From Pseudomonas alkylphenolica (lineage in GTDB: Bacteria > Pseudomonadota > Gammaproteobacteria > Pseudomonadales > Pseudomonadaceae): DNA of 46,470 nucleotides. Made by a program: the position numbers and the translations under genes. Positions 24,133 through 33,547 of the stretch are shown one piece after another. Position 1 is the first letter of the stretch; every line of letters begins with the position of its first letter. The notes under the pieces are model-generated. The model saw nothing but the letters and a program-made list of their open reading frames with translations, made no database searches and was not told the origin of the DNA. The stretch spans positions 1-46,470 of the forward strand of contig NZ_JADUCM010000039.1 in the NCBI RefSeq assembly GCF_016009175.1, in the 5' to 3' direction.

Positions 24133-25317
24133 CTACGGTTGAAGATGCTTTCGTATCGGCTCAAATTCGGCGGTGGCCTGGCGTTTCAGCGGGTCCGGTT
24201 TGCCCTGCTCTATCGCTTGCCAATAGGCCCAGGGGACTTTGGCGCTGCCCAGTTCATAATCCATGCCGTCCCAGCTGTCTTCCCGAAAGCTGTAGAAGGC
24301 CCAGTGCAGATTTTCCCGCTCAAGCGTGGTCAATACGTCTTCAAGGTACTGCCGACACCCTGGCAGGCGACGCATGCAGCCAAACTCGCCGGCCACCAGC
24401 CGGCTGGCCGGCACCTGCTGAGCGCGGGCCCACTGCAACGGGCTGTGCAGATACGCCTCTACCCTGTCGCTGTCCCACGCTTGCTGCTGCCCGGCAAATT
24501 TCACCGGGCCGGGATAGGCATAGGGTTGCGCGCGGCTCATGTTAGGGGCGCTGATCACCTCGTAGGGCTCGTACATGTGAAAGCTGTACAGCACACGCTC
24601 ATCCACCAGCGCGGCCGGCCAGTAGGCAAACGCGTCGGCGGCGGCATACCAGCCGGCATCGACCATCACCGGCGTCAACGGGTCCACTTCGCGGATGGCC
24701 GCGATGACCTCGGTGTAAAACGCCGGCAGGTCACGCGGGCCACCCTGCTGCTGTTTGTACCAGGCACGCATGTCGGCGGCTGGCGCATGCTCGGCAAGCC
24801 CGGCCATCTTCTCTGGGGCCGGCTCGTTGATCAGGTTGTAGGCGGCGATGGCCGGGTGATCCTTGAGCGCGCGGGCCAGATCGCGCCAGAACGCCGCCGA
24901 CTGTGCCCACCAGGCCTTGTCCTGCCAGAGACGGTCGTCAAAACGATCGTGATTGTTCTGTGCCCAGCGCATGCCCGGCAACGACAGCGAAGCTATGACC
25001 ACCTTGAGCCCGGCGGCATGGGCAGCATCGAGCACCCTGCGTAACTGTGTCAGGTCTTCGACAGCCAGCCCGGCGTAGCCATCGGCATCGCCCAGGAGGA
25101 AATCGCGACCGGCAGGCTGCCACTTGTCGTAAGACAGCCGCACCCAGGTAGCACCGTAGTCTTTGAGCGCCTGGAAGTACGCCTGATCAGGTGGCAGGCG
25201 GTTGAAACTGTTGCCACCGTGACGGGGCGCATCCCAGAATGTGATCAGATCGGCGGCTTTGGCACAACCATGAAAACAGACCAGGGCCAGCAACCCGGCT
25301 TGCAATAATCGCCTCAC
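24133..25317 (-). CDS. Secreted GH5-family glycoside hydrolase
   Basis: 394 aa. A signal peptide (RRLLQAGLLALVCFHGC region, to ~AKA) suggests secretion; the C in FHGCAKA may instead be a lipobox-like cysteine. The mature TIM-barrel has the GH5 acid/base E165 in NLINEP and nucleophile E311 in VAGEFG. GH5 enzymes cleave beta-glucans and mannans; the exact activity is unclear. The start is GTG at 25317, since the overlapping ATG frame stops at once; GGGGGAT precedes it. It ends 53 bp before marR. It is annotated 'cellulase family' in relatives; no carbohydrate-binding module is present. Confidence 0.85.
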   Translation of the reverse strand: MRRLLQAGLLALVCFHGCAKAADLITFWDAPRHGGNSFNRLPPDQAYFQALKDYGATWVRLSYDKWQPAGRDFLLGDADGYAGLAVEDLTQLRRVLDAAHAAGLKVVIASLSLPGMRWAQNNHDRFDDRLWQDKAWWAQSAAFWRDLARALKDHPAIAAYNLINEPAPEKMAGLAEHAPAADMRAWYKQQQGGPRDLPAFYTEVIAAIREVDPLTPVMVDAGWYAAADAFAYWPAALVDERVLYSFHMYEPYEVISAPNMSRAQPYAYPGPVKFAGQQQAWDSDRVEAYLHSPLQWARAQQVPASRLVAGEFGCMRRLPGCRQYLEDVLTTLERENLHWAFYSFREDSWDGMDYELGSAKVPWAYWQAIEQGKPDPLKRQATAEFEPIRKHLQP

Positions 25318-25392
25318 ATGAGATCCCCCGACAAAGAAGGCGAAGCATACGCCTCACCTTGGCCGGGAAATGGGCCCGATGATTGCCGGGAA

Positions 25393-26121
25393 TTACAGCG
25401 CCAGGCTGATTAAAACCGCCAGTTCCAGCAGTTCCAGGAGCGCGCCCGCCGTGTCACCCGTGGTACCGCCCAAGCGCCGAATCATCACGCGACGTAAACA
25501 GAAAAAGGCTACGGCTGCGACGATCAATACATACACGCCTTGCAGACCTGCCAGGCACACACTCAGGAGGCAACTGGCAAGCAGCACCCAACCGGCGCTG
25601 CGCCGCGGCAAATGGTCGGCCAGGGCCTGGCCCAGCCCGCCTGCCCGCACATAAGGGGTAGAGAGGAACAACCCCAGCAGCGCCGCACGGCCCAGTAGCG
25701 GTGCCAGAATCAGCAATAGCCCCTGCCCGCGCTCCACCAGCACCAGCAAGGCGCAGAACTTGAGCAGCAACACCAGCACCAGCGTGACCACGGCAATCGG
25801 CCCGCTGCGCGGGTCTTTCATGATTTCGAGGGTGCGCTCGCGGTCGCCGAAGCCGCCCAGCCAGGCATCGGCGCTGTCGGCCAGGCCGTCCAGGTGCAGG
25901 CCACCGCTGAGCACCACCCAGGCGCTGATCAGCAGCGCGGCATGCAACAACAGCGGGCTGCCGCTGAGCAGCGCATTCAGTCCCCACAGCAGCACGCCGA
26001 ACAGCGCGCCAACCAGTGGATAGAACAGCAACGAGCGGCCCAACTGTTCAGGCGATGGCATCCCCGGCAAGCGCACCGGCAAGCTGCTGAGAAACTGCAA
26101 GGCAATCCAGAACGGCAACAT
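25393..26121 (-). CDS. cobS: Adenosylcobinamide-GDP ribazoletransferase (cobalamin synthase)
   Basis: 242-aa inner-membrane enzyme joining adenosylcobinamide-GDP to alpha-ribazole (phosphate), the last assembly step of cobalamin. The acidic motif GLADSADAWLGGFGDRERTLEIMKD region (~75-100) is the catalytic signature, and several membrane helices follow. The ATG at 26121 lies one base after the stop of the phosphatase gene. It is the last gene of the cob operon. No clear terminator was seen in the 75-bp gap before the GH5 gene. Confidence 0.93.
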   Translation of the reverse strand: MLPFWIALQFLSSLPVRLPGMPSPEQLGRSLLFYPLVGALFGVLLWGLNALLSGSPLLLHAALLISAWVVLSGGLHLDGLADSADAWLGGFGDRERTLEIMKDPRSGPIAVVTLVLVLLLKFCALLVLVERGQGLLLILAPLLGRAALLGLFLSTPYVRAGGLGQALADHLPRRSAGWVLLASCLLSVCLAGLQGVYVLIVAAVAFFCLRRVMIRRLGGTTGDTAGALLELLELAVLISLAL

Positions 26122-26122
26122 C

Positions 26123-26692
26123 TCAGCACACTTCCCGCAGGCTGCCGTCGGCCAGCACCTCAAGCCGACACAAGGCGCCATGCCCTACCTCGACCTGCAG
26201 CAACTGCTCACGCGGCAACCCCCTGGCACGCGCCAAGAGCAAACGCATCACGCCGCCATGGGTGACCACCAACAGGTGCTTGCCCGCGTGTTCCCGGTGC
26301 AGGTCGGTAATGGCGTGCAGCACCCGCTTGGAGAAATCGATCACGGCTTCGCCACCCGGCGGGGTGAAGGCATAGGGATCCGACCAGAACTGTCCCAGTT
26401 GCTGCTCGTGGGTGAGCATCAGCTCGGCGGCACTGCGCCCTTCCCATTCGCCAAAATGCAGCTCTTTGAGGCCGGGGGCCAACTGCACCGCCTGGCCCGT
26501 TTGTTCGCCAAGCTGCCGGGCAAAGGCTGCGCAGCGCTGCAAGGGTGAACTGACCAACCCATCCCAGGGGCCAGCCGTGTCTACTGCAGCCTGCATCTGC
26601 GCCCAGCCCGTTGCCGTCAGCGCATCGTCCAGGCTGCCACGCAGGCCACCACCCCGTTCGGTTTCACCGTGACGCAGCAGCTCGATGATCAT
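26123..26692 (-). CDS. cobC: Alpha-ribazole phosphatase (histidine phosphatase family)
   Basis: 189 aa. The phosphoglycerate-mutase-like fold has the phospho-His motif LRHGETERGG at residues 5-14 and the second catalytic histidine in THGGVMRLLL near 145. It removes phosphate from alpha-ribazole-5'-phosphate, or from the cobalamin phosphate in the alternative order. The ATG at 26692 overlaps the cobT stop as ATGA, which decided against a longer upstream start. The symbol cobC follows Salmonella usage and differs from the aminotransferase called cobC at 29715. Confidence 0.9.
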   Translation of the reverse strand: MIIELLRHGETERGGGLRGSLDDALTATGWAQMQAAVDTAGPWDGLVSSPLQRCAAFARQLGEQTGQAVQLAPGLKELHFGEWEGRSAAELMLTHEQQLGQFWSDPYAFTPPGGEAVIDFSKRVLHAITDLHREHAGKHLLVVTHGGVMRLLLARARGLPREQLLQVEVGHGALCRLEVLADGSLREVC

Positions 26693-27744
26693 GCCGGGCG
26701 GTCCGCTACGGCGGCCTCGGCGAAGGTCGCCATCTGCCCATGCAGGTCGCAAGCCAGGCGCAACACCGGCACCGCCAGTGCTGCTCCACTGCCCTCGCCC
26801 AGACGCAAGCCGAGCGCCAGCACCGGCTCCGCATCCAGCTCGGCCAGTAATCTGCGGTGCCCGGGTTCGGCACCGCAGTGACCGAACAGCAGCCAGTCAC
26901 GGCAGCCCGGATTGATGCGTACTGCCACCAGCGCTGCGACGGTGCAGATAAAACCATCAACCAACACCGTAATGCCCGCCTGGGCACAGCCCAGGTAGGC
27001 GCCCACCAAGGCAGCCATTTCAAAACCGCCAAAGCAGAACAATCGTTGCACAGGGTCGGCGGGCAGGTCAGCGTGCAACGTCAAGGCACGCTCGATGACG
27101 GCGGCCTTGTGGCGTACGCCATCGGCATTCAGGCCTGTTCCCGGCCCACTGAGCTCGGATGCCGGGCAACCGAGCAAGGCGCAAGCCAGGGCGCTGGCTG
27201 CCGTGGTGTTGCCAATGCCCATCTCGCCGCCAATAAACAGCTGGGCGCCGCTGGCCGCTGCGCGCAATGCGCTGTCGCGACCGCCCTGCAGCGCCTGCAG
27301 GCCTTGCTCCCAGGTCATCGCCGGAGCCTGGGCAAAGTTCGCCGTGCCAGGCCCGACCTGCAAGTGACGCACCCCAGGCAGATCCAAGTGCGGGTCAATG
27401 GTGCCCAGATCGACCACTTCAAGCTGCGCATTCAACTGCCGCGCCAGCACACTGATCGCCGCCCCGCCGTTGACGAAGTTCTGCAGCATCTGCCCGGTCA
27501 CTGCTTGGGGGTAGGCGGAAATACCTTCGGCGACCACGCCATGATCGCCCGCGAAGATCGCAATGTGCACCTGGTCCAGGCGCGGCTTGAGCTGCCCCTG
27601 CAGGCCGGCAAGCCGCACCGCGATTTGCTCCAGGCGCCCCAGCGAACCGGCCGGTTTGGTCAATTGTTGCTGGCGCGCCAAGGCCTGGTCACAGGCGACC
27701 TGATCAACGGGACGGCAGGCTTCTAGCCACCAGGTCTGACTCAT
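26689..27744 (-). CDS. cobT: Nicotinate-nucleotide:dimethylbenzimidazole phosphoribosyltransferase
   Basis: 351 aa, standard CobT length. It activates the lower ligand by transferring phosphoribose from nicotinate mononucleotide to DMB, giving alpha-ribazole phosphate. Motifs include GDHGVVAEGISAYP near 70-85, GEMGIGNTTAASAL near 175, and the C-terminal GLRLGEGSGAALA with the catalytic glutamate. The start at 27744 follows AAAGGAAA and overlaps the cobU stop as ATGA. It works with BluB, encoded in the same operon. Confidence 0.95.
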   Translation of the reverse strand: MSQTWWLEACRPVDQVACDQALARQQQLTKPAGSLGRLEQIAVRLAGLQGQLKPRLDQVHIAIFAGDHGVVAEGISAYPQAVTGQMLQNFVNGGAAISVLARQLNAQLEVVDLGTIDPHLDLPGVRHLQVGPGTANFAQAPAMTWEQGLQALQGGRDSALRAAASGAQLFIGGEMGIGNTTAASALACALLGCPASELSGPGTGLNADGVRHKAAVIERALTLHADLPADPVQRLFCFGGFEMAALVGAYLGCAQAGITVLVDGFICTVAALVAVRINPGCRDWLLFGHCGAEPGHRRLLAELDAEPVLALGLRLGEGSGAALAVPVLRLACDLHGQMATFAEAAVADRPA

Positions 27745-28262
27745 GGTGCGTTTCCTTTGAGGGTTAGGGGCAAGCCGGCAACGGTGAGCACCACGCGCTG
27801 ACAACGTTCGGCGATGGCCTGGTGCAGCCAGCCGGCTTCATCGACATAGCGCCGGGTCAGTTCGCCCATGGGCACCACGCCCAGGCCGGTCTCGTTACTG
27901 ACCAGAATGATTTCACCTGGCAGCGCTGCCAGGCACTCGAGCAGCGCCGTACGTTCAGCGCTGAGCCGTTCGGGGTCATCGAGCATCAGCAGGTTGGTCA
28001 GCCACAGGGTCAGGCAGTCGACCAGCAGGCAGCGATCGGCGCTGGCATGGACGCGCAGGGTCTGGGCCAGCGCCAGCGGTTCTTCTATCAAGCCCCACTG
28101 AGCTGGGCGGCGCTCGCGGTGCAATTGCACCCGCGCATTCATCTCGCCATCCAGCGGTTCGCTGGTGGCGATGTAGGTGACCGCCAGGCCGCTGCGTTCG
28201 GCCAGCTGTTCAGCCAACCGGCTCTTGCCGGAGCGGGCACCACCGAGTATCAGGTTGATCAT
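27741..28262 (-). CDS. cobU: Adenosylcobinamide kinase / cobinamide-phosphate guanylyltransferase
   Basis: 173 aa. The bifunctional enzyme (CobP in Pseudomonas nomenclature) phosphorylates adenosylcobinamide and then transfers GMP. The P-loop is GGARSGKS at residues 7-14. The VDCLTLWLTNLL and VSNETGLGVVP segments are family signatures. The ATG at 28262 begins one base after the cobQ stop. Confidence 0.95.
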   Translation of the reverse strand: MINLILGGARSGKSRLAEQLAERSGLAVTYIATSEPLDGEMNARVQLHRERRPAQWGLIEEPLALAQTLRVHASADRCLLVDCLTLWLTNLLMLDDPERLSAERTALLECLAALPGEIILVSNETGLGVVPMGELTRRYVDEAGWLHQAIAERCQRVVLTVAGLPLTLKGNAP

Positions 28263-28263
28263 C

Positions 28264-29718
28264 TCATTTCAGCTCGCACAGTTGACGCAAACGCGTAGTG
28301 TCCAGGTGCTGTTCGACCAGGTCGGCGAGACGCTCGATGTCGCGTTCGCGCAGCGCGTGGTAATCGACATGCTCGACCTCGTGCAAACCGGCCCAGCGCA
28401 ACAATGCAGAACATGCCTGCGGTGATTCGAACAGGCCATGCAGGTAAGTGGCCTGGATCTGGCCGTCAGCGCTCACCGCCCCCTCAAGACGCCCGTCTGC
28501 CAACTGCACTGCCGGACGCGCCAGCGCCGGCCCCTCGGTCACCCCGGCATGAATTTCATAGCCACTGATCGGCGCCTGCTCCAATTGCAGGGTACCGGCC
28601 ACATTGCGCAACTGCTTGTCGGCTTCCAGTACAGTGGTGAATTCGAGCAAGCCCAACCCTTCGCTGCTGCCTGCCGCACCTTCGAGCCCCAGTGGATCGT
28701 CCACGCGCTGACCGAGCATCTGCAGCCCGCCGCAAATGCCCAGCACTTTGCCGCCGTAGCGCAAGTGGCGGCTGATGGCCTGGTCCCAGCCACGGGCGCG
28801 CAGTTGCGCCAGATCGCCGCGCACGCTCTTGGAGCCGGGCAGAATGATCAGGTCCGCTGGCGGGATAGCTTCGCCCGGGCCGATGAACTGCAGGTCGACC
28901 TGCGGATGCAGGCGCAGCGGGTCGAAATCGGTGTGGTTACTGATGCGCGGCAACACCGGCACGATCACCTTGAGTGCCCGCGCCGCCTTGTCGCCCTGGC
29001 GCTGATCGATACCGTCCTCGGCTTCCAGGTGCAGGTCCATCACGTACGGCAGCACCCCCAGCACCGGCTTGCCGGTCCGTGCTTCCAGCCAGTCCAGACC
29101 CGGCTGCAGCAAGGCAATATCGCCGCGGAAACGGTTGATGACAAAGCCTTTGACCCGCGCCTGTTCACTGGCTGAAAGCAGTTCAAGAGTCCCGACCAGA
29201 TGGGCGAAAACGCCACCGCGATTGATGTCGGCAATCAGGATCACCGGGCAGTCCACGGCCTCGGCAAAGCCCATGTTGGCGATGTCGCCGGCACGCAGGT
29301 TGATCTCGGCCGGCGAGCCTGCGCCTTCGACCATCACCACCGGGTACTGCGCGCTCAGGCGCTGGTGGGAGTCGAGTACCGCCTGCATGGCGATGACTTT
29401 GTAATCGTGGTACGCCACCGCATTCATGCTGGTCACAGCACGGCCGTGGACGATCACCTGAGCACCGGTGTCGCTGTTGGGTTTGAGCAGCACCGGGTTC
29501 ATGTCGGTGTGCGGTGCCAGGCGCGCCGCCTGCGCCTGCACGGCCTGGGCCCGGCCGATCTCGCCGCCATCGGCGGTCACTGCACTGTTGAGTGCCATGT
29601 TCTGCGGCTTGAAGGGCACCACGGCCACGCCCTGACGCAGCAGCCAGCGGCACAGGGCAGTCACCAGAGTGCTTTTGCCGGCATCGGAAGTGGTGCCCTG
29701 CACCATCAGGGTACTCAT
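28264..29718 (-). CDS. cobQ: Adenosylcobyric acid synthase
   Basis: 484 aa. The ATP-dependent amidotransferase amidates positions b, d, e and g of adenosylcobyrinic a,c-diamide. The N-terminal dethiobiotin-synthetase-like domain has the P-loop GTTSDAGKST at 8-17. The C-terminal class I glutaminase-like domain has its cysteine in GICGGLQMLG (~335). The start at 29718 follows AAGGAACCCCT and overlaps the upstream aminotransferase stop as ATGA. Confidence 0.96.
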   Translation of the reverse strand: MSTLMVQGTTSDAGKSTLVTALCRWLLRQGVAVVPFKPQNMALNSAVTADGGEIGRAQAVQAQAARLAPHTDMNPVLLKPNSDTGAQVIVHGRAVTSMNAVAYHDYKVIAMQAVLDSHQRLSAQYPVVMVEGAGSPAEINLRAGDIANMGFAEAVDCPVILIADINRGGVFAHLVGTLELLSASEQARVKGFVINRFRGDIALLQPGLDWLEARTGKPVLGVLPYVMDLHLEAEDGIDQRQGDKAARALKVIVPVLPRISNHTDFDPLRLHPQVDLQFIGPGEAIPPADLIILPGSKSVRGDLAQLRARGWDQAISRHLRYGGKVLGICGGLQMLGQRVDDPLGLEGAAGSSEGLGLLEFTTVLEADKQLRNVAGTLQLEQAPISGYEIHAGVTEGPALARPAVQLADGRLEGAVSADGQIQATYLHGLFESPQACSALLRWAGLHEVEHVDYHALRERDIERLADLVEQHLDTTRLRQLCELK

Positions 29719-30707
29719 AGGGGTTCCTTGCGGTATTCGATGAAGGCCTGGGCCAGGCGCTGAAAGTCCTGCTCGCTGGCCGGCAAGCCAAAGCGCAGGC
29801 TGGCAGGCTGATTGAACAGGCGCAGCAAAATGCCGCGCCGGGCCATGAACTCATGCAGACGCATGGCCTGATCCGTCACCAGGTACTGGAACAGATCGCA
29901 GCTACCTGTCGGGGTAAAGCCGGCGTCGGTCATGAGGCTGGCGAGGCGTTGGCTGGCTTCGGCACAACGTGTGATCTGAAGCTGCTGCGCGGCGCGGTCG
30001 AGCAGGCAGCTCTGGCCGAGGATGCGGGTCGGCCCACTGACGGTCCAGGGCCCCAGCAGCTCGGCGAGGCGTTGCAACAGATCAGCTTCGGCCAGGACAA
30101 ACCCCAAACGCACACCGGCCAGTCCAAAGAACTTGCCGAACGAGCGCAGTACGATCAGCCCCGGCTGGCCTGCCTGGGCGCCAATGCTGTATTGCGGGGT
30201 GTTGTCCATGAAGGCTTCGTCCACCAGCAACCAGGCACCTCGCCGCGCCAACCGGGCATGCCAGCCCAGCAACTGCTCTGCCTTGAGCAGGCAGCCCGTA
30301 GGGTTGTTGGGGTTGACCACCACCAGCGCATCAAGGCTGTCGAGATGCCCTTCAACCTGGTCAAGGTCCAGTTCCAGCACCTGGTGTCCGGCACGGCGCC
30401 AGCCTTCGGCGTGTTCGGCATAACAGGGTGAAAGCACCCCCACCGTGCCGCGCGCGCGCAACTGCGGCAAAGCCTGGATCGCCGCCTGCGAACCGGCCAC
30501 CGGCAGCACCTGCCGAGCCTGGTAGTACTGGACGGCGGCCTGTTCAAGACCGTCGTCGGTCTCGGGCAGGCGCGCCCAGGCCTGCTCCGGGATCGGCGGA
30601 ATGGCAAACGGCCAAGGCGCTATACCGCTGGACAGGTCCAGCCACTGCGCCCTGGGAATAGCGTATTGCTGCACCGCGCGCTGCAGCCGTCCACCGTGCT
30701 CAAGCAT
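29715..30707 (-). CDS. cobC: Threonine-phosphate decarboxylase, PLP-dependent
   Basis: 330 aa, class I/II aminotransferase fold, HisC-like. The PLP lysine lies in RSFGKFFGLAGVRLGF, and the NPNNPTG motif binds the cofactor. It makes (R)-1-amino-2-propanol phosphate for the cobalamin linker. It is called cobC in Pseudomonas and cobD in Salmonella. The ATG at 30707 was chosen because the protein then starts MLEHGGRL as in relatives; it overlaps the cobD gene by 8 bp. A 68-residue longer frame is spurious. Confidence 0.92.
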   Translation of the reverse strand: MLEHGGRLQRAVQQYAIPRAQWLDLSSGIAPWPFAIPPIPEQAWARLPETDDGLEQAAVQYYQARQVLPVAGSQAAIQALPQLRARGTVGVLSPCYAEHAEGWRRAGHQVLELDLDQVEGHLDSLDALVVVNPNNPTGCLLKAEQLLGWHARLARRGAWLLVDEAFMDNTPQYSIGAQAGQPGLIVLRSFGKFFGLAGVRLGFVLAEADLLQRLAELLGPWTVSGPTRILGQSCLLDRAAQQLQITRCAEASQRLASLMTDAGFTPTGSCDLFQYLVTDQAMRLHEFMARRGILLRLFNQPASLRFGLPASEQDFQRLAQAFIEYRKEPL

Positions 30708-31608
30708 AGAATTCAGCCCCCAGGCACAACAGCAGCAACCATAGCCACACACCTTGGCAGACCAGTCGCCAGCCGCGCTCGATGGACTGGGCATCTGCTG
30801 CCGGGCCTTCACCCAGTTGCGACCGCTCGTGCAGCTCGCCGTGATAGACCGCTGCACCGCCCAGCTCAACACCCAGAGCGCCAGCGCCGGCGGCCATGAC
30901 CGGACCGGCATTGGGGCTGTCCCACAGCGGCGCCTGACGACGCCAGCAGGTCAGCGCCAGACGGGTTTTGCCAAGCAGTGCGTAAGTCAGCGCCACCAGC
31001 CGCGCGGGCAGGTAGTTGAGTACGTCGTCGATCCGCGCGGCGGCCCAGCCGAAACGTTCGAAACGCTCGTTGCGGTATCCCCACATGGCATCCAGGGTAT
31101 TGCTCAGTCGATAGAGCACCACTCCTGGTGCCCCGGCCACGACAAACCAGAACAGCGCGGCAAACACCGCATCGCTGCCGTTTTCCAGCACCGATTCAGT
31201 CGCTGCCCGGGCCACGGCTGTTTTGTCCAGCTCGCGTGTTTCACGGCTGACCAGAAAACCCACACGCCGACGGGCTTCGTCCAGATCGCCCTGGCGCAGC
31301 GCATCCGCCACTGGCGTCACGTGCTCACCCAGGCTGCGCAGGCCCAACGCACAGTACAGGGCCAATACCTCGACCAACCAACCGATATAAGGCAGCCACG
31401 ACAGCAACGTCGCCAGCAAGGTCAGCGGGATCACCGCGAGGAACCAGGCGGTCACGCCGTGGCTGCGCCAGCCGCGACCACCCGCATTGAAACGCTGCTC
31501 CAGGCGCCCGGCCAGGCGGCCAAAAGCGACCAGCGGATGCCGACGCTGGGGCTCACCCCACAGCGCATCGAGCGCTACGCCGGCCACAGTCAGCAACGCC
31601 ACACTCAT
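30700..31608 (-). CDS. cobD: Adenosylcobinamide-phosphate synthase (CbiB type)
   Basis: 302-aa inner-membrane protein with about five helices. It attaches aminopropanol phosphate to adenosylcobyric acid. Family motifs are the N-terminal DALWGEPQRRHPLVAFGRL segment and RRVGFLVSRETRELD near 125. It is called cobD in Pseudomonas and cbiB in Salmonella. The ATG at 31608 overlaps the bluB stop by one base (TGATG) and has GGGAG eight bases upstream. Confidence 0.93.
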   Translation of the reverse strand: MSVALLTVAGVALDALWGEPQRRHPLVAFGRLAGRLEQRFNAGGRGWRSHGVTAWFLAVIPLTLLATLLSWLPYIGWLVEVLALYCALGLRSLGEHVTPVADALRQGDLDEARRRVGFLVSRETRELDKTAVARAATESVLENGSDAVFAALFWFVVAGAPGVVLYRLSNTLDAMWGYRNERFERFGWAAARIDDVLNYLPARLVALTYALLGKTRLALTCWRRQAPLWDSPNAGPVMAAGAGALGVELGGAAVYHGELHERSQLGEGPAADAQSIERGWRLVCQGVWLWLLLLCLGAEFYA

Positions 31609-32255
31609 CAGGATTCTCCCCACTGGTTTTCAAACAGCATGTCGCTCAACGGACGCTCGCTGGCCCAGCCTTCCAGGGCCAGCATCGGCGCCGGGTAAAA
31701 CGCCTCGACCGGGCCCAGGCAAAGGATCGCCAGCGGCTTGGCACCGGCCGGCATGCCCAAAAGGTCCGCCAGCGCCTGAGGTTCGAACAGCGAGACCCAG
31801 CCCATGCCCAGGCCTTCGGCGCGGGCTGCGAGCCAGAGGTTCTGAATGGCGCAGGACAGCGACGCCAGGTCCATTTCCGGCAAGGTGCGGCGCCCGAAAA
31901 TGTGCTTCTCGCGATCGTCCATCAAGGCCGCCACCAGCACTTCGGCGCAGTCGTTGATGCCTTCGACCTTGAGCTTCATGAAGTCGTCGGAACGCTCGCC
32001 CAGGGCGTGCGCAGTACGCAGCCGCTCGGCCTCCACCAGTGCCTGGATACGGCCGCGCAGGTTGACGTCGGTAATGCGGATAAAGCGCCAGGGCTGCATC
32101 AGGCCGACACTCGGCGCCTGATGTGCTGCACCGAGCAGGCGCCCGAGCAGTTCTGGCGCCACCTCGCCCTTTACGAAATGGCGCATGTCACGGCGCTCGC
32201 CAATCGCCCGGTAAACCGCCGCGCGCTCGGCGTCAGTGAAAGCCAGCTCGCTCAT
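31608..32255 (-). CDS. bluB: 5,6-dimethylbenzimidazole synthase
   Basis: 215 aa, nitroreductase-like flavoprotein. BluB breaks down reduced FMN with oxygen to make DMB, the lower ligand of cobalamin. MRHFVKGEV at 24-32 and LMQPWRFIRI at 52-61 are conserved, and GLGMGWVSLFEP lies near 155. Its presence in the operon implies aerobic DMB synthesis feeding CobT. The start overlaps the cobB stop as ATGA. Confidence 0.94.
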   Translation of the reverse strand: MSELAFTDAERAAVYRAIGERRDMRHFVKGEVAPELLGRLLGAAHQAPSVGLMQPWRFIRITDVNLRGRIQALVEAERLRTAHALGERSDDFMKLKVEGINDCAEVLVAALMDDREKHIFGRRTLPEMDLASLSCAIQNLWLAARAEGLGMGWVSLFEPQALADLLGMPAGAKPLAILCLGPVEAFYPAPMLALEGWASERPLSDMLFENQWGES

Positions 32256-33547
32256 GGTGCCAACAGCGCCGCCGCCGCGTGGGGGTTGGAAGCAAAATAG
32301 AAATGTACGTAAGACGCCGTCAACCGGCCACAGCGGTAGACCGCTTCGGCCCCCCGACCGCCGTTGGGGCTGTGCCCCCGGGCAATCGGCTCCAGGTTTG
32401 TCTGGGTCAGGGAGTGATGGTAGGTGTGCCCACGCAAGGTACCTTCCGGCAGCTCCACCGCTTGCAGGGCCAACGCCGCCAGGCGCTTCTGCATCACTGC
32501 CTCGCCTTCAAGCAGGCCCAACAGTTCGGCACGCTCACCCGCGACATCGGTCAGGGCATCAAGCAGGTAGAGCATGCCGCCGCACTCGGCGAGCAACGGT
32601 TTGCCGGCCTGGTGATGGCCACGGATCGCACCGAGCATCGGCGTATTGGCCGCCAGCGCCTGATGGTGCAGCTCCGGATAACCTCCGGGCAGATACAGGC
32701 TGTCGGCCTGCGGCAGTTCGCGGTCGTGCAGCGGCGAAAAAAACGCAAGCTCGGCGCCCATGCTGCGCAACAGGTCAAGGTTGGCACCATAGGTGAAGGC
32801 GAACGCCTCATCCCGGGCCACGGCAATTTTCACCCCGTCGAGACTTGGCTCGATCGCCTGCACGGTCGGTGCCGCGAAGGCCACCGTCGGTGGCAAGGAA
32901 GACTCGCAACTGGCGCCCAGCGCAGCGGCAGCCGCATCCAGGCGAACATCCAGGTCGTTGAGTTCGCTGGCCTGCACCAGGCCCAGGTGCCGGCTTGGCA
33001 ATTCGATGCCGGTTTCCCGCGACAGGCCGCCATACCAGCGCAGCCCTTCGGTCAGGCTACCTTCGAGCAGTTGGGCGTGACGCAGAGTCCCGACGCGGTT
33101 GGCCAGCACTCCGGCAAAGGGCAAATCGGGTTGATAACGGGCCAGCCCCAGCGCCAGGGCACCGAAGGTCTGGGCCATGGCCGTGCCGTCGATCACCGCC
33201 AGCACCGGAACATTGAAATGACGGGCCAGATCGGCACTCGACGGCGTACCGTCGAACAGGCCCATCACCCCTTCAATCAGGATCAGGTCGGCATCTCCCG
33301 CCGCTTCCCAGAGCAGTCTCCGGCTTTCCTGTTCGCCGACCATCCACAAGTCCAGCTGGTACACCGGCGCACCGCTGGCGCGCTCGAGGATCATCGGGTC
33401 AAGAAAGTCCGGGCCACACTTGAACACCCTGACCTTGCGGCCGAGGTTACGGTGCAAGCGCGCCAGCGCCGCCGTTACCGTGGTCTTGCCCTGCCCTGAG
33501 GCCGGAGCGGCAATCAGGACTGCCGGGCAGTGCCGCGTAGCGGTCAT
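32252..33547 (-). CDS. cobB: Cobyrinic acid a,c-diamide synthase
   Basis: 431 aa. The glutamine-dependent enzyme amidates the a and c side chains of (hydrogeno)byrinic or cobyrinic acid. The P-loop APASGQGKTTV is at ~14-24, and the glutaminase cysteine lies in LAECGGMLYLLD near 320. The start at 33547 overlaps the cobO stop as ATGA. The gene sits directly between cobO and bluB. Confidence 0.95.
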   Translation of the reverse strand: MTATRHCPAVLIAAPASGQGKTTVTAALARLHRNLGRKVRVFKCGPDFLDPMILERASGAPVYQLDLWMVGEQESRRLLWEAAGDADLILIEGVMGLFDGTPSSADLARHFNVPVLAVIDGTAMAQTFGALALGLARYQPDLPFAGVLANRVGTLRHAQLLEGSLTEGLRWYGGLSRETGIELPSRHLGLVQASELNDLDVRLDAAAAALGASCESSLPPTVAFAAPTVQAIEPSLDGVKIAVARDEAFAFTYGANLDLLRSMGAELAFFSPLHDRELPQADSLYLPGGYPELHHQALAANTPMLGAIRGHHQAGKPLLAECGGMLYLLDALTDVAGERAELLGLLEGEAVMQKRLAALALQAVELPEGTLRGHTYHHSLTQTNLEPIARGHSPNGGRGAEAVYRCGRLTASYVHFYFASNPHAAAALLAP

